Shown here: positions 1-6,025 of the stretch, in pieces
Layout of the letters: each line of letters opens with the position of its first letter
Position numbering within the stretch: the first letter of the stretch is position 1
Assembly: GCA_937897535.1 (NCBI GenBank)
Contig: CALCQB010000071.1
Location: forward strand, 1 to 9,586
Source: an uncultured Novosphingobium sp.
Lineage (GTDB): Bacteria; Pseudomonadota; Alphaproteobacteria; Sphingomonadales; Sphingomonadaceae
Direction of reading: 5' to 3'
DNA length: 9,586 nt
Translations under genes and position numbers: made by a program
Notes under the pieces: model-generated
Told to the model about the DNA's origin: nothing
Databases searched by the model: none
What the model saw: the letters and a program-made list of their open reading frames with translations, nothing else

Positions 1-18
1 ACGACGCTCTTCCGATCT
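1..18 (+). other. Illumina TruSeq read-1 adapter remnant
   Basis: The first 18 bases, ACGACGCTCTTCCGATCT, are the 3' end of the standard Illumina TruSeq universal (read 1) adapter. They are synthetic and not part of any genome. The genomic (or chimeric) insert starts at base 19. The matching index adapter sits at the other end of the window. Confidence 0.98.
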
Positions 19-155
19 TGGCCAGTTGGAGCATCTCCTTGGCCCAGCGGATGGAGCGCGTCACCGCGACCTCGCATGAGGCGCGGTCGCACGGGTAAGG
101 AGGGCATTCGTCGAGCACCATCGCGACGTCGGATCCGAGGTTCGCCTGGATGTCG
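19..155 (-). other. tRNA-guanine transglycosylase (Tgt) fragment, foreign piece of chimeric end
   Basis: Read on the minus strand, this stretch encodes a peptide beginning around ANLGSDVAMVLDECPPYP and continuing through VAVTRSIRWAKEM. It matches the conserved core of queuine/guanine tRNA-ribosyltransferase: the LGSDI-x-M-x-FDEC block and the following helix with SxRWAK. Only about 45 residues of a roughly 370-residue enzyme are present. The piece has no start or stop and ends in the adapter on one side and unrelated sequence on the other. It is best read as an assembly fragment, possibly from another organism. The inner junction is placed near 148-158 and is uncertain by about 10 bases. Confidence 0.75.
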
Positions 156-214
156 GCGGCCTTCTCCGGGGCCACCTCCTCGAGGAGCTGGGCGGCCAGC
201 TCGGGGGGCGCCTC
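150..214 (-). other. MgtE N-domain-like helical fragment, foreign piece of chimeric end
   Basis: The minus strand reads APPELAAQLLEEVAPEKAAD. This helical pattern (PPELAAxLLEEhxPEKAADI) resembles the repeats of the MgtE magnesium transporter N domain; FliG-type repeats look similar. It is about 20 residues, in frame with the pieces on both sides, and linked to the Tgt fragment through the shared word AADIQ. The family assignment is tentative because the segment is short and of low complexity. That it does not belong to either flanking protein family is clearer. Confidence 0.4.
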
Positions 215-322
215 CTCGAGGGCGTCGGCGGCGGTCTCCACCTTGTAGCCATGACGGCCCAGGAAGTCGGAGACGACGTCCCGGATGCCGGGGTCGTCGT
301 CGACCATCAGGATGCGGGCGCC
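213..322 (-). other. Response-regulator receiver domain fragment, foreign piece of chimeric end
   Basis: The minus strand reads ARILMVDDDPGIRDVVSDF followed by LGRHGYKVETAADALE. This is the beginning of a two-component receiver (CheY-like) domain: beta-1 ending in the acidic DDD pocket, helix 1, then the GYxVxTAxxA stretch of beta-2. The phosphoacceptor aspartate and the rest of the domain are missing because the sequence switches to an unrelated helical segment near 213. There is no start codon or upstream region of its own. It is fused in frame to an ABC-ATPase-like piece through the word GARIL. Confidence 0.7.
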
Positions 323-339
323 GGCCTTGCGGCCGAAGG

Positions 340-402
340 GCAGCAGGGCCTTCAGGATTTCCACCCGCTGCCGCTCGCCCACCGACAGGCTGGCGATGCG
401 GG
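340..402 (-). other. ABC transporter ATPase signature fragment, foreign piece of chimeric end
   Basis: The minus strand reads RIASLSVGERQRVEILKALL. LSVGERQRVEILKAL is the ABC signature (LSGGQ-equivalent) and following helix of the ATPase subunit of sugar/nucleoside-type ABC importers. In the real family this helix is soon followed by the Walker B segment (GARILILDEPT). Here it runs into PFGRKA (about 320-340), which I cannot assign, and then into GARIL of the receiver-domain piece. About 20 residues are present. Confidence 0.6.
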
Positions 403-515
403 CGGGGGGCAGGCAGCGCTGGCTGATGGCGTTAACGGTGGTGACGACGAGTTCGGCGCCCCGTTGCGGTTCAGCCAGTGCCGCCAGCGCTGCGACGCGT
501 TCGGAGCATTCGCGT
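400..515 (-). other. Probable Mfd (transcription-repair coupling factor) fragment, foreign piece of chimeric end
   Basis: The minus strand reads ERVAALAALAE, then ELVVTTVNAISQRCLPPA. This fits the N-terminal UvrB-homology module of Mfd, where a helix with ERxAxLxxL is followed by the strand VVTTVNAxxQRxPP. About 38 residues are present. The frame is shifted by one base relative to the phosphoenolpyruvate carboxylase-like piece to its right, where that frame hits a stop at 516-518. It is in frame with the ABC-like piece to its left. The assignment is moderate; the isolation of the piece is clear. Confidence 0.55.
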
Positions 516-626
516 TCACGGCTGCGCCCGCACCCGCAAAATCTCCCCGAGCCGGCGCAACTTCGTCAGCAGCGTGCGGCGCTTCGACTCCGTCGGGTGG
601 GCGGTAAACACGAGTTCGATCCCGAG
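516..626 (-). other. Phosphoenolpyruvate carboxylase fragment fused to the M16 gene end
   Basis: The last 36 codons of the long minus-strand reading frame encode LGIELVFTAHPTESKRRT and then LLTKLRRLGEILRVRAQP before a TGA at 516-518. FTAHPTE-x-x-RRT is the N-terminal active-site signature of phosphoenolpyruvate carboxylase; the histidine of TAHPTE is catalytic in that enzyme. It has no place at the C terminus of an M16 peptidase. The junction lies near 620-635. I read it as foreign sequence joined by misassembly. The alternative, a real gene fusion, is unlikely given the further patchwork immediately to the left. Confidence 0.8.
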
Positions 627-3497
627 CCGGTTCACCAGCGCCTGCATCGCCGCCGGGGTGGTTTCGGTATAGTCGCTCAGCAGTGTGCGGATCGAACGGT
701 AGCGGGTCGGCTCGGCCGTCGCCCCTTCGATCAGGTACATGAAGAACGCGCTGGAGGACGAGGCGCGGGTCAGCGATTGCTTGAGCGGCTCGGTCACCCG
801 GCCCAGTTCCTCGGCGCTGACCGGGTTGGCCGACAGGTCGTTGGCGATCTCCTCGGCGGTCAGGAAGAACACCGGGACCGATTTCGGCTGGAGATTGGCC
901 AGCGCAAAGACATTGCCGCCGCCGTTCAATTCGATCGGCCAGGAATTGACCACCTGCGGCGAATAGGATTCGCCCAGCTTCTCGCGCAGCTTGTCGAGCA
1001 GCCGGTTCTGGAACAGCTGGGTCAGGATCTCCAGCTGACGGCTTTCGCGGATCTCGGCGGAACCACCCCCGGTCGGCCAGCCGATGATCCCGGCGGCCTG
1101 GTTGTCCTGCCCGCGGTGATACAGCAGCACCGCCTCGGGCGAAGGCTGAAGCGTACGGGCGTCAAGCCCGGCGGTCCCGGCTGGAAGATCACCCCGCACC
1201 GGCAGCGCGCCAAAGGTGCGGTTGAGCGCCGCAATCGCCTTGGCCTCGTCAAAATCGCCGAACAGCTGGATCTCGATCGGCCCCTGCTTCAGGAGCGGCC
1301 CCCAGACCTGCTGGAAGCCCTCGACCGTGGTCGCGTCGATTTCGGCTGGCGTGGGGGTGCGGAACACCGGATCGCGGCCGCGCTCAAGGAACTTGAGATC
1401 GCGTTCGAGCACGCCTTGCGGGCTCGCGGCATAGCTTTCGTAGTTGATCTTGGTCGCGGCCTGAGCCCGCAGGATCGGATTCGCATCCCAGCGCGGAGTG
1501 GCGAACTTTGACGCGAACAGCAGCAACTGGTCATCGAGGTCAGCCGCGCGGGTATCGGCCTTGAACACGAAAGTCGCGTCGTCGATTTCGAAATTGAAAC
1601 CGATCTTGCGCCCGGTCGAGGCGCGGTCCATCGCCTCGCGGTCGAACGGGCCGACCCCGGCATCAACCAGCGCCATTTCGCCGAGCCGAGCATAGGGCGT
1701 GGTCTTGGCCGTAAAGGCCCGCCAGCCAGCGCCGAACCGGACCTTCAGCGTTACCCGTCCCGGCTCGTCTTCGGTCGGCCACAGCTGGACCTTGACCCCG
1801 TTGGCATAGTCGATCTGCTTGATGTCGAGCAGCCCGGTCGGCTTTAGCGCCAGCGGCTCGCTCGGCTTGCCGATTGCGGGGAGGTCCGAATACTTGATCG
1901 TCGCGGCGGCCAGCCGCGAGCCTGCGCTGCCGTTGACCGGCGCGGCCAGCGCGGTCCGCAGCGCCGCCGGCGTTCCTTCGCCGGCCTGAGGGGTGACATA
2001 GACCGCGCGGGTCACGTTGCCGGCAAAGATTGCGCGGGTCTTGGCCAGGACATTGGCGGGGGTGAAAAGCGGCCGGGTCCGGTTGAAGATATCCTGGACC
2101 ACTTCGGGCGAGGCAATCGTCTCACGAATGTCGAGCGCGGCGACCATGTCGTCGGCCAGCTTGCCGCCCGGCAACAGGCGGCGCTGTTCCACGCCGCTTT
2201 CGAACGCGACGCTGAATTCCTGTGCCTCGCGGTCGATCTCTTCCTGGGTCGGCGGCTTGGCCATGGCATCGGCGATCACCCCGCGGGTGTCGCGCAGCGC
2301 CGCCTTCCAGTCCGCCCCGAGCGGGGTGATGCTGACATAGGTCGCATCGGCCGAACGCACGACCTTGTCCTTGCTGACCTGGGCAACCAGGAAGCTGCCT
2401 CCGGCGCGGGCCTTGGCCTCAAGCCGGCGATTGATGATCGCCTGGGCCATCGATTCGATCATGATCCCCTGGTTATAGGCCACGGTATCGCGGACCGGGC
2501 GCCACGGCCGCAGGATCGCGTAAGTGATCGAGCGCGGCATCTCGGGCTCGACGATCACCCGGGTCTCGCCGACCGGAGCCTGGCCGCCCGCGCCCTTGGG
2601 CCCAAGCGGATCGCCGAACGGCGGCTCGGGCGTGCGCGGGCCGAGGCCCTGCCAATCGGCAAACCATTTCTTGATCGAGGCTTCCATCGCCGCGGTCGGG
2701 ATATCGCCGACCACGATCACCACGGCGTTTTCCGGGCGGTACCAGCGCTGATGGAACGCGTTGACGGTCCCGCCGGTCGCGGCGTTCAGCGTCGCTTCGG
2801 TCCCGATCACCGGGCGCACCGCGAGCTTCTGCCCGGCGAACAGGGTCTGCTGGCTCTGGTCGAACACCCGCGTCGCGGTGCCGCCGCGCTCACGCATCTC
2901 GGCCAGCACGATCGGCACATCGGTGCGGACGTTCTTTTCGCTCAGCACCGGGGCGATCATCATCCCCGACAGCAGCTTCATCGATTCATCGACCGAAGCC
3001 TCGGTCGCGTTGGGCAGGTCGAGCTTGAAGGTGGTGGCGATCGGGCTGGTTTCGGCGTTGGTGTCGCTGCCAAAGGTCGCGCCCATCCGCTGCCAGGTCG
3101 GGATCGCCTCGCCCTCGCCCAGGTACCTCGACTGGCGGAACACCATGTGTTCGAGCAGGTGCGAGAAGCCGCTTTCGCTGTCTTTCTCATAGAGCGAGCC
3201 GACGTCCATCCGGATCCGGATCGAGACCTGACCCGGCGGCACTCCGTTCTTGCGCACGACATAGCGCACCCCGTTGGGCAGCTCGCCGAATTGCCATTCC
3301 TTGTCGATCGGGATGTCGCTGCAACGATAGAGCCACGGCGCGGAAGGATCGCATTTGACCGCCGGGGCCGCCGCCTTGCGCGCCGCCACGGGCCGCTTGC
3401 CCTTGGCCGGCGCCGCCTCCAGCGCGGGCGTGGCGATCATGGCCAGGGCGGGCAGGATCAGGGCGAAAGCGCGCAGCGCGCGGAAAGGCTTGAGCAT
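516..3497 (-). CDS. Secreted M16 family zinc metallopeptidase (pitrilysin/insulinase type), C-terminal end replaced by chimeric sequence
   Basis: The reading frame encodes 993 residues, of which about 957 look native. Residues 1-29 form a signal peptide (MLKPFRALRAFALILPALAM, then a short-side-chain cleavage region), so the enzyme is probably exported to the periplasm. The inverted zinc motif HLLEH is at residues 113-117, and E200 in VLAEMRE is the likely third zinc ligand. RWYRPENAVVIVVGDI marks the following M16_C domain. A second, inactive pair of M16 halves fills the rest, as in pitrilysin-sized (about 950-residue) family members. I chose the ATG at 3495-3497 because it begins the signal peptide. 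An in-frame ATG at 3603-3605 would overlap the patatin gene and bury the signal. The gene lies 68 bp downstream of the patatin gene on the same strand, with no obvious terminator between them and no clear Shine-Dalgarno. The last 36 codons (516-626) are phosphoenolpyruvate carboxylase-like, so the true terminus, probably a few dozen residues, is missing. The substrate is unknown. Confidence 0.9.
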   Translation of the reverse strand: MLKPFRALRAFALILPALAMIATPALEAAPAKGKRPVAARKAAAPAVKCDPSAPWLYRCSDIPIDKEWQFGELPNGVRYVVRKNGVPPGQVSIRIRMDVGSLYEKDSESGFSHLLEHMVFRQSRYLGEGEAIPTWQRMGATFGSDTNAETSPIATTFKLDLPNATEASVDESMKLLSGMMIAPVLSEKNVRTDVPIVLAEMRERGGTATRVFDQSQQTLFAGQKLAVRPVIGTEATLNAATGGTVNAFHQRWYRPENAVVIVVGDIPTAAMEASIKKWFADWQGLGPRTPEPPFGDPLGPKGAGGQAPVGETRVIVEPEMPRSITYAILRPWRPVRDTVAYNQGIMIESMAQAIINRRLEAKARAGGSFLVAQVSKDKVVRSADATYVSITPLGADWKAALRDTRGVIADAMAKPPTQEEIDREAQEFSVAFESGVEQRRLLPGGKLADDMVAALDIRETIASPEVVQDIFNRTRPLFTPANVLAKTRAIFAGNVTRAVYVTPQAGEGTPAALRTALAAPVNGSAGSRLAAATIKYSDLPAIGKPSEPLALKPTGLLDIKQIDYANGVKVQLWPTEDEPGRVTLKVRFGAGWRAFTAKTTPYARLGEMALVDAGVGPFDREAMDRASTGRKIGFNFEIDDATFVFKADTRAADLDDQLLLFASKFATPRWDANPILRAQAATKINYESYAASPQGVLERDLKFLERGRDPVFRTPTPAEIDATTVEGFQQVWGPLLKQGPIEIQLFGDFDEAKAIAALNRTFGALPVRGDLPAGTAGLDARTLQPSPEAVLLYHRGQDNQAAGIIGWPTGGGSAEIRESRQLEILTQLFQNRLLDKLREKLGESYSPQVVNSWPIELNGGGNVFALANLQPKSVPVFFLTAEEIANDLSANPVSAEELGRVTEPLKQSLTRASSSSAFFMYLIEGATAEPTRYRSIRTLLSDYTETTPAAMQALVNRLGIELVFTAHPTESKRRTLLTKLRRLGEILRVRAQP

Positions 3498-3565
3498 AGG
3501 GCGCGGACTATAAGCAGCGGTTTTGTGAAGGGCCAGTGAATATAGGATGCAGGCCCGCGGCGCGC

Positions 3566-4546
3566 TTACCAGTTGTTCGCCACCCAGTTGCGGATCAATT
3601 GCCACTCGGCCGACTGCATGTAGCTGTTGGCATAGCCGACCAGCGTCTGGACATCCTCCCAGTCATCCAGCGCAAAGGGCTGCGGCAGCGGCACGTTGCC
3701 GCGGGCGATGTTCGCACCAAGGATCTGCTGCGATTGTGCCGTTGCGGCTTGTTCGGTTGCATCAAACATCAGGTTCATCAGCGACATCGCCGGCACCCCG
3801 CCCGATGCCCATGGCCACATCCAGGTCGAAGTCCCCCAGCTGAGCGGATCGGGAATCGCCGAGGGCTGCACCCCGCTGGCCGAAACCCCGGTACCGAGCG
3901 AGATCACGCTGATTTGCGAAAGCGGCACGCCGGCTTGCAGCAATTCGGCGAGCGCCGCCATGGTCGGGTTGTTGGCGAACAATCCTCCGTCGGCGAAATA
4001 GCCAAATCCGTTGATCTCGTATGGCGGGAAATAGGTTGGCGCTGCGGAGGTGGCGAGCGCGGCATCGGCCATGGTCAAGCCCGAAAACGGATTCTTGCTG
4101 GCGTTGGACAGCGTCGTCGCCGTCCATGAGGTCCCGTCCCACAACTGGGCCGAATTGACCGCAACGAATTTAGGTGCGTCGGACAGCAAGGTGGTGCCGA
4201 GCAATTCATTGGCAACCGTGCCAAGCCCCAGATTATTGTAGGCGCACGACAGGTAGCCCGGCCCGGAGCCGAGCGTGTTCATCTCTGGCGGGACGCGAGA
4301 ATCCGGCCGGACCAGCCAATCGTTCGGGGTGAAGATCGTCGAGCCATCGTTGAGGTAGGTATTGTAGATCGTCTCGACATCGACCTGATTGGCCAAGGCG
4401 AGCGCGATCAATCCGCCGGTCGAGGTTCCGGCAAAGCCGTTCGCACTTCCGATAATCCCGTAAGACGCGTCCAGATCGGCAATCAGCATCGCGGTCATAA
4501 TTCCGCGAATGCCACCACCATCACAGCACAACAGACGAAATGGCAT
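3566..4546 (-). CDS. Patatin-like phospholipase
   Basis: This 326-residue protein carries the complete patatin signature. The oxyanion-hole loop DGGGIRG is at residues 9-15, the nucleophile elbow GTSTGG at 40-45 (Ser42), and the DGG motif at 186-188 (Asp186 as dyad partner) in FADGGLFANNPT. The family consists of Ser/Asp-dyad lipid acyl hydrolases. There is no signal peptide or membrane segment, so a cytoplasmic or peripheral-membrane enzyme is likely. The start is fixed by a strong Shine-Dalgarno, AGGAGG, five bases before the ATG. The gene is divergent from nfu and precedes the M16 gene on the same strand. By eye its codon use is less GC-rich than its neighbours, with more AAT, TAT and ACG-type codons, which may hint at later acquisition. 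Some patatins act as effectors in anti-phage CBASS systems, but no nucleotide cyclase or other partner is next to it. Its biological role cannot be told from sequence. Confidence 0.93.
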   Translation of the reverse strand: MPFRLLCCDGGGIRGIMTAMLIADLDASYGIIGSANGFAGTSTGGLIALALANQVDVETIYNTYLNDGSTIFTPNDWLVRPDSRVPPEMNTLGSGPGYLSCAYNNLGLGTVANELLGTTLLSDAPKFVAVNSAQLWDGTSWTATTLSNASKNPFSGLTMADAALATSAAPTYFPPYEINGFGYFADGGLFANNPTMAALAELLQAGVPLSQISVISLGTGVSASGVQPSAIPDPLSWGTSTWMWPWASGGVPAMSLMNLMFDATEQAATAQSQQILGANIARGNVPLPQPFALDDWEDVQTLVGYANSYMQSAEWQLIRNWVANNW

Positions 4547-4551
4547 GTCTA

Positions 4552-4557
4552 CCTCCT
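4552..4557 (-). promoter_or_regulatory. Strong Shine-Dalgarno of the patatin gene
   Basis: Minus-strand AGGAGG is followed by TAGAC and the ATG at 4544-4546. Most other genes in the window have weak or no recognisable Shine-Dalgarno, so this site stands out and settles the start codon. Confidence 0.8.
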
Positions 4558-4572
4558 ACCGTCCAATCTATC

Positions 4573-4591
4573 CTATAGTTCGAAACTATAG
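4573..4591 (-). promoter_or_regulatory. Operator-like dyad overlapping a probable extended -10 promoter of the patatin gene
   Basis: CTATAGTT (4573-4580) and AACTATAG (4584-4591) form a perfect 8-bp inverted repeat around the three bases CGA. On the minus strand the upstream arm contains TGCTATAGT, which fits an extended -10 box (TG-n-TATAGT, hexamer at 4585-4590) about 40 bases upstream of the patatin ATG. No good -35 box is seen, which would suit an extended -10. The geometry, with the dyad sitting on the -10 and the start site, is that of a repressor operator. The regulator is unknown and transcription from here is inferred. Confidence 0.45.
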
Positions 4592-4806
4592 CAGACTATT
4601 GCAGCAGTGCATCGTTTTTCTATTGGATTAGGCCATTCTTCAAGTTCAAACGACCAGATGGCTGGATTACCCCGTTCGATTTCAGGTTCCACGCCTGGCC
4701 GACGCCGGGACGGAATGTCAACGGCGCCAAATTCGGCGCGATCGGGCGACGTTTCAAATGCCCCTTCGCCCTTGCCCCACCCCCGCCCCGTCCCTACATC
4801 CCCTGC
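4592..4806. other. Intergenic stretch between the divergent patatin and nfu genes
   Basis: The part next to the patatin promoter (to about 4665) is clearly AT-richer than the rest of the window. The part towards nfu is GC-rich with C-runs. I see no open reading frame with family resemblance, no RNA gene and no terminator. A promoter for nfu must lie here or just within its 5' end, but I cannot point to convincing -35/-10 boxes. Confidence 0.5.
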
Positions 4807-5382
4807 ATGTTCATCGAAACCGAGACCACGCCCAATCCTGCCACGCTCAAGTTTCTGCCCGGGCAGGAAGTGATGTACGCCGGGACCCGCGATTTCCGCG
4901 ATGAGGCTGATGCTGCGGCGAGCCCGCTTGCCGAGGCGCTGTTCGATCTGGGCGACGTTACCGGCGTGCTGTTCGGGCGCGATTTCGTGGCGGTTACGGC
5001 TGGACCGGGGACCGACTGGTCGGCGCTCAAGCCGCAGGTCGTGGCAATCCTGCTCGATCATTTCATCACCGAAAGCCCGCTGTTCCACGCGCCCACGGCC
5101 ACTGGTTTCGCGGTCCCGCCCGAAGACGAGGATTTCGGCGACGACCCGGCCCAGGCTGATATCGTTGCACAGATCAAGGACCTGATTGAAACCCGCGTCC
5201 GGCCCGCCGTTGCCAACGACGGCGGCGATATCGTCTATCGCGGCTTCCGCGAAGGCGTGGTCTATCTCGCGATGCAGGGGGCCTGTTCGGGTTGTCCCAG
5301 TTCCACCGCCACGCTCAAGAACGGGATCGAGACGCTGCTCAAGCACTACGTCCCGGAAGTGAGCGAAGTGCGCGCGGCCTGA
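4807..5382 (+). CDS. Nfu/NifU-family iron-sulfur cluster scaffold/carrier protein
   Basis: This 191-residue protein has the two-domain layout of NFU1-type proteins. An N-terminal Nfu domain (residues 1 to about 88) opens with the diagnostic MFIETETTPNPATLKFLPG. A C-terminal NifU-like domain (about 115-185) contains IKDLIETRVRPAVANDGGDI and the cluster-binding CSGC motif (Cys160, Cys163). Such proteins bind a [4Fe-4S] cluster, typically between two subunits through the CxxC pairs, and hand it to client enzymes. The linker 104-118 is acidic. The start is set by the family-typical N terminus; there is no clear Shine-Dalgarno upstream. The nitroreductase gene follows 31 bp downstream and they are probably co-transcribed. 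MiaB at the end of the window is one Fe-S enzyme that could depend on such a carrier. The name nfuA is used for a related but differently built enterobacterial protein, so I give no symbol. Confidence 0.93.
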   Translation: MFIETETTPNPATLKFLPGQEVMYAGTRDFRDEADAAASPLAEALFDLGDVTGVLFGRDFVAVTAGPGTDWSALKPQVVAILLDHFITESPLFHAPTATGFAVPPEDEDFGDDPAQADIVAQIKDLIETRVRPAVANDGGDIVYRGFREGVVYLAMQGACSGCPSSTATLKNGIETLLKHYVPEVSEVRAA

Positions 5383-5413
5383 TTTTTTCCCAAGCAAATT
5401 CCGGAGTTTCCGA

Positions 5414-6007
5414 ATGTCCCAGCCGCTTCCCGGTGCCTCGCTCGATCAATTGTTCCGTACTGCCCGCACCTATAACGGCTATCTCGACCAGCCGGTTTCG
5501 ACCGAGCAGCTCCACGCGATCTGGGACCTGATGAAGATGGCGCCGACCAGCGCCAACCAGCTCCCGGCGCGGCTGGTGTGGATCACCACCGACGATGCCA
5601 AAGCGAAACTGGCCGCCTGCACCATGCCCGCCAATGGCGAGAAGATCCTCAAGGCACCGGTCAGCGTGATCGTGGCGATGGATCTGGAATTCCACGAACA
5701 ACTGCCGTGGCTGTTCCCGCACACCGACGCCCGGGCCTGGTTTGTCGGCAACGACGAACTGCGCCACAAAAGCGCGTTCCTCAACAGCACCCTGCAAGGC
5801 GCCTATTTCATCATGGCGGCGCGCGCGCTGGGGCTCGATACCGGACCAATGACCGGCTTTTCGAACGAGGCGGTTGACGCGGCGTTCTTCGCCGATCAGC
5901 CGAACTACAAATCGGTGATGCTCTCGACCCTGGGCTATGGCGATCCGGCCAGCATTTTCGAGCGCAGCCCGCGCCCCGATTTCGACACCTTTAACACCAT
6001 CGCCTGA
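5414..6007 (+). CDS. RutE-like nitroreductase family protein (putative malonic semialdehyde reductase)
   Basis: This 197-residue flavoprotein belongs to the nitroreductase superfamily. RTARTYN (15-21), PTSANQLPARLV (44-55), GLDTGPMTGF (140-149) and LGYGD (173-177) mark the FMN/NAD(P)H fold. FPHTDARAWF (101-110) and NSTLQGAYFIMAARALGLD (124-142) closely match the RutE/YdfG-like malonic semialdehyde reductase group, whose characterised member acts in pyrimidine (uracil) catabolism. No other rut gene is visible here, so the physiological substrate is open; it may be a general aldehyde, quinone or nitro-compound reductase. A GGAG seven bases before the ATG supports the start. It lies 31 bp after nfu and 18 bp before tsaB, consistent with one operon. 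Confidence 0.85.
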   Translation: MSQPLPGASLDQLFRTARTYNGYLDQPVSTEQLHAIWDLMKMAPTSANQLPARLVWITTDDAKAKLAACTMPANGEKILKAPVSVIVAMDLEFHEQLPWLFPHTDARAWFVGNDELRHKSAFLNSTLQGAYFIMAARALGLDTGPMTGFSNEAVDAAFFADQPNYKSVMLSTLGYGDPASIFERSPRPDFDTFNTIA

Positions 6008-6025
6008 ACGGGTATCGCCTGGGGC

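Noticed and set aside
19..626. A new multi-domain protein combining receiver, ABC, Mfd and Tgt modules
   Set aside because: The pieces are incomplete, lack catalytic contexts, switch within conserved words and end in an adapter. Misassembly is far simpler than a new fusion system.
285..1511. 408-codon open frame on the plus strand
   Set aside because: It runs antisense to the M16 peptidase and across the chimeric junctions. It has no family resemblance and an arginine/glutamine-rich composition typical of shadow frames.
2751..3539. 262-codon plus-strand frame inside the M16 gene
   Set aside because: It is antisense to the signal peptide and zinc motif region of the peptidase, with no family match.
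3498..3605. Upstream ATG at 3603-3605 as start of the M16 peptidase
   Set aside because: It would overlap the patatin coding end, add 36 residues without family match and place the signal peptide internally.
3566..4546. Patatin as a CBASS-type anti-phage effector
   Set aside because: There is no nucleotide cyclase, ubiquitin-like or HORMA/TRIP13 accessory gene nearby. The neighbours are an M16 peptidase and an Nfu protein.
4573..5397. 274-codon minus-strand frame over nfu
   Set aside because: It is antisense to the Nfu protein, whose N terminus and CxxC motif are unmistakable, and shows no domain of its own.
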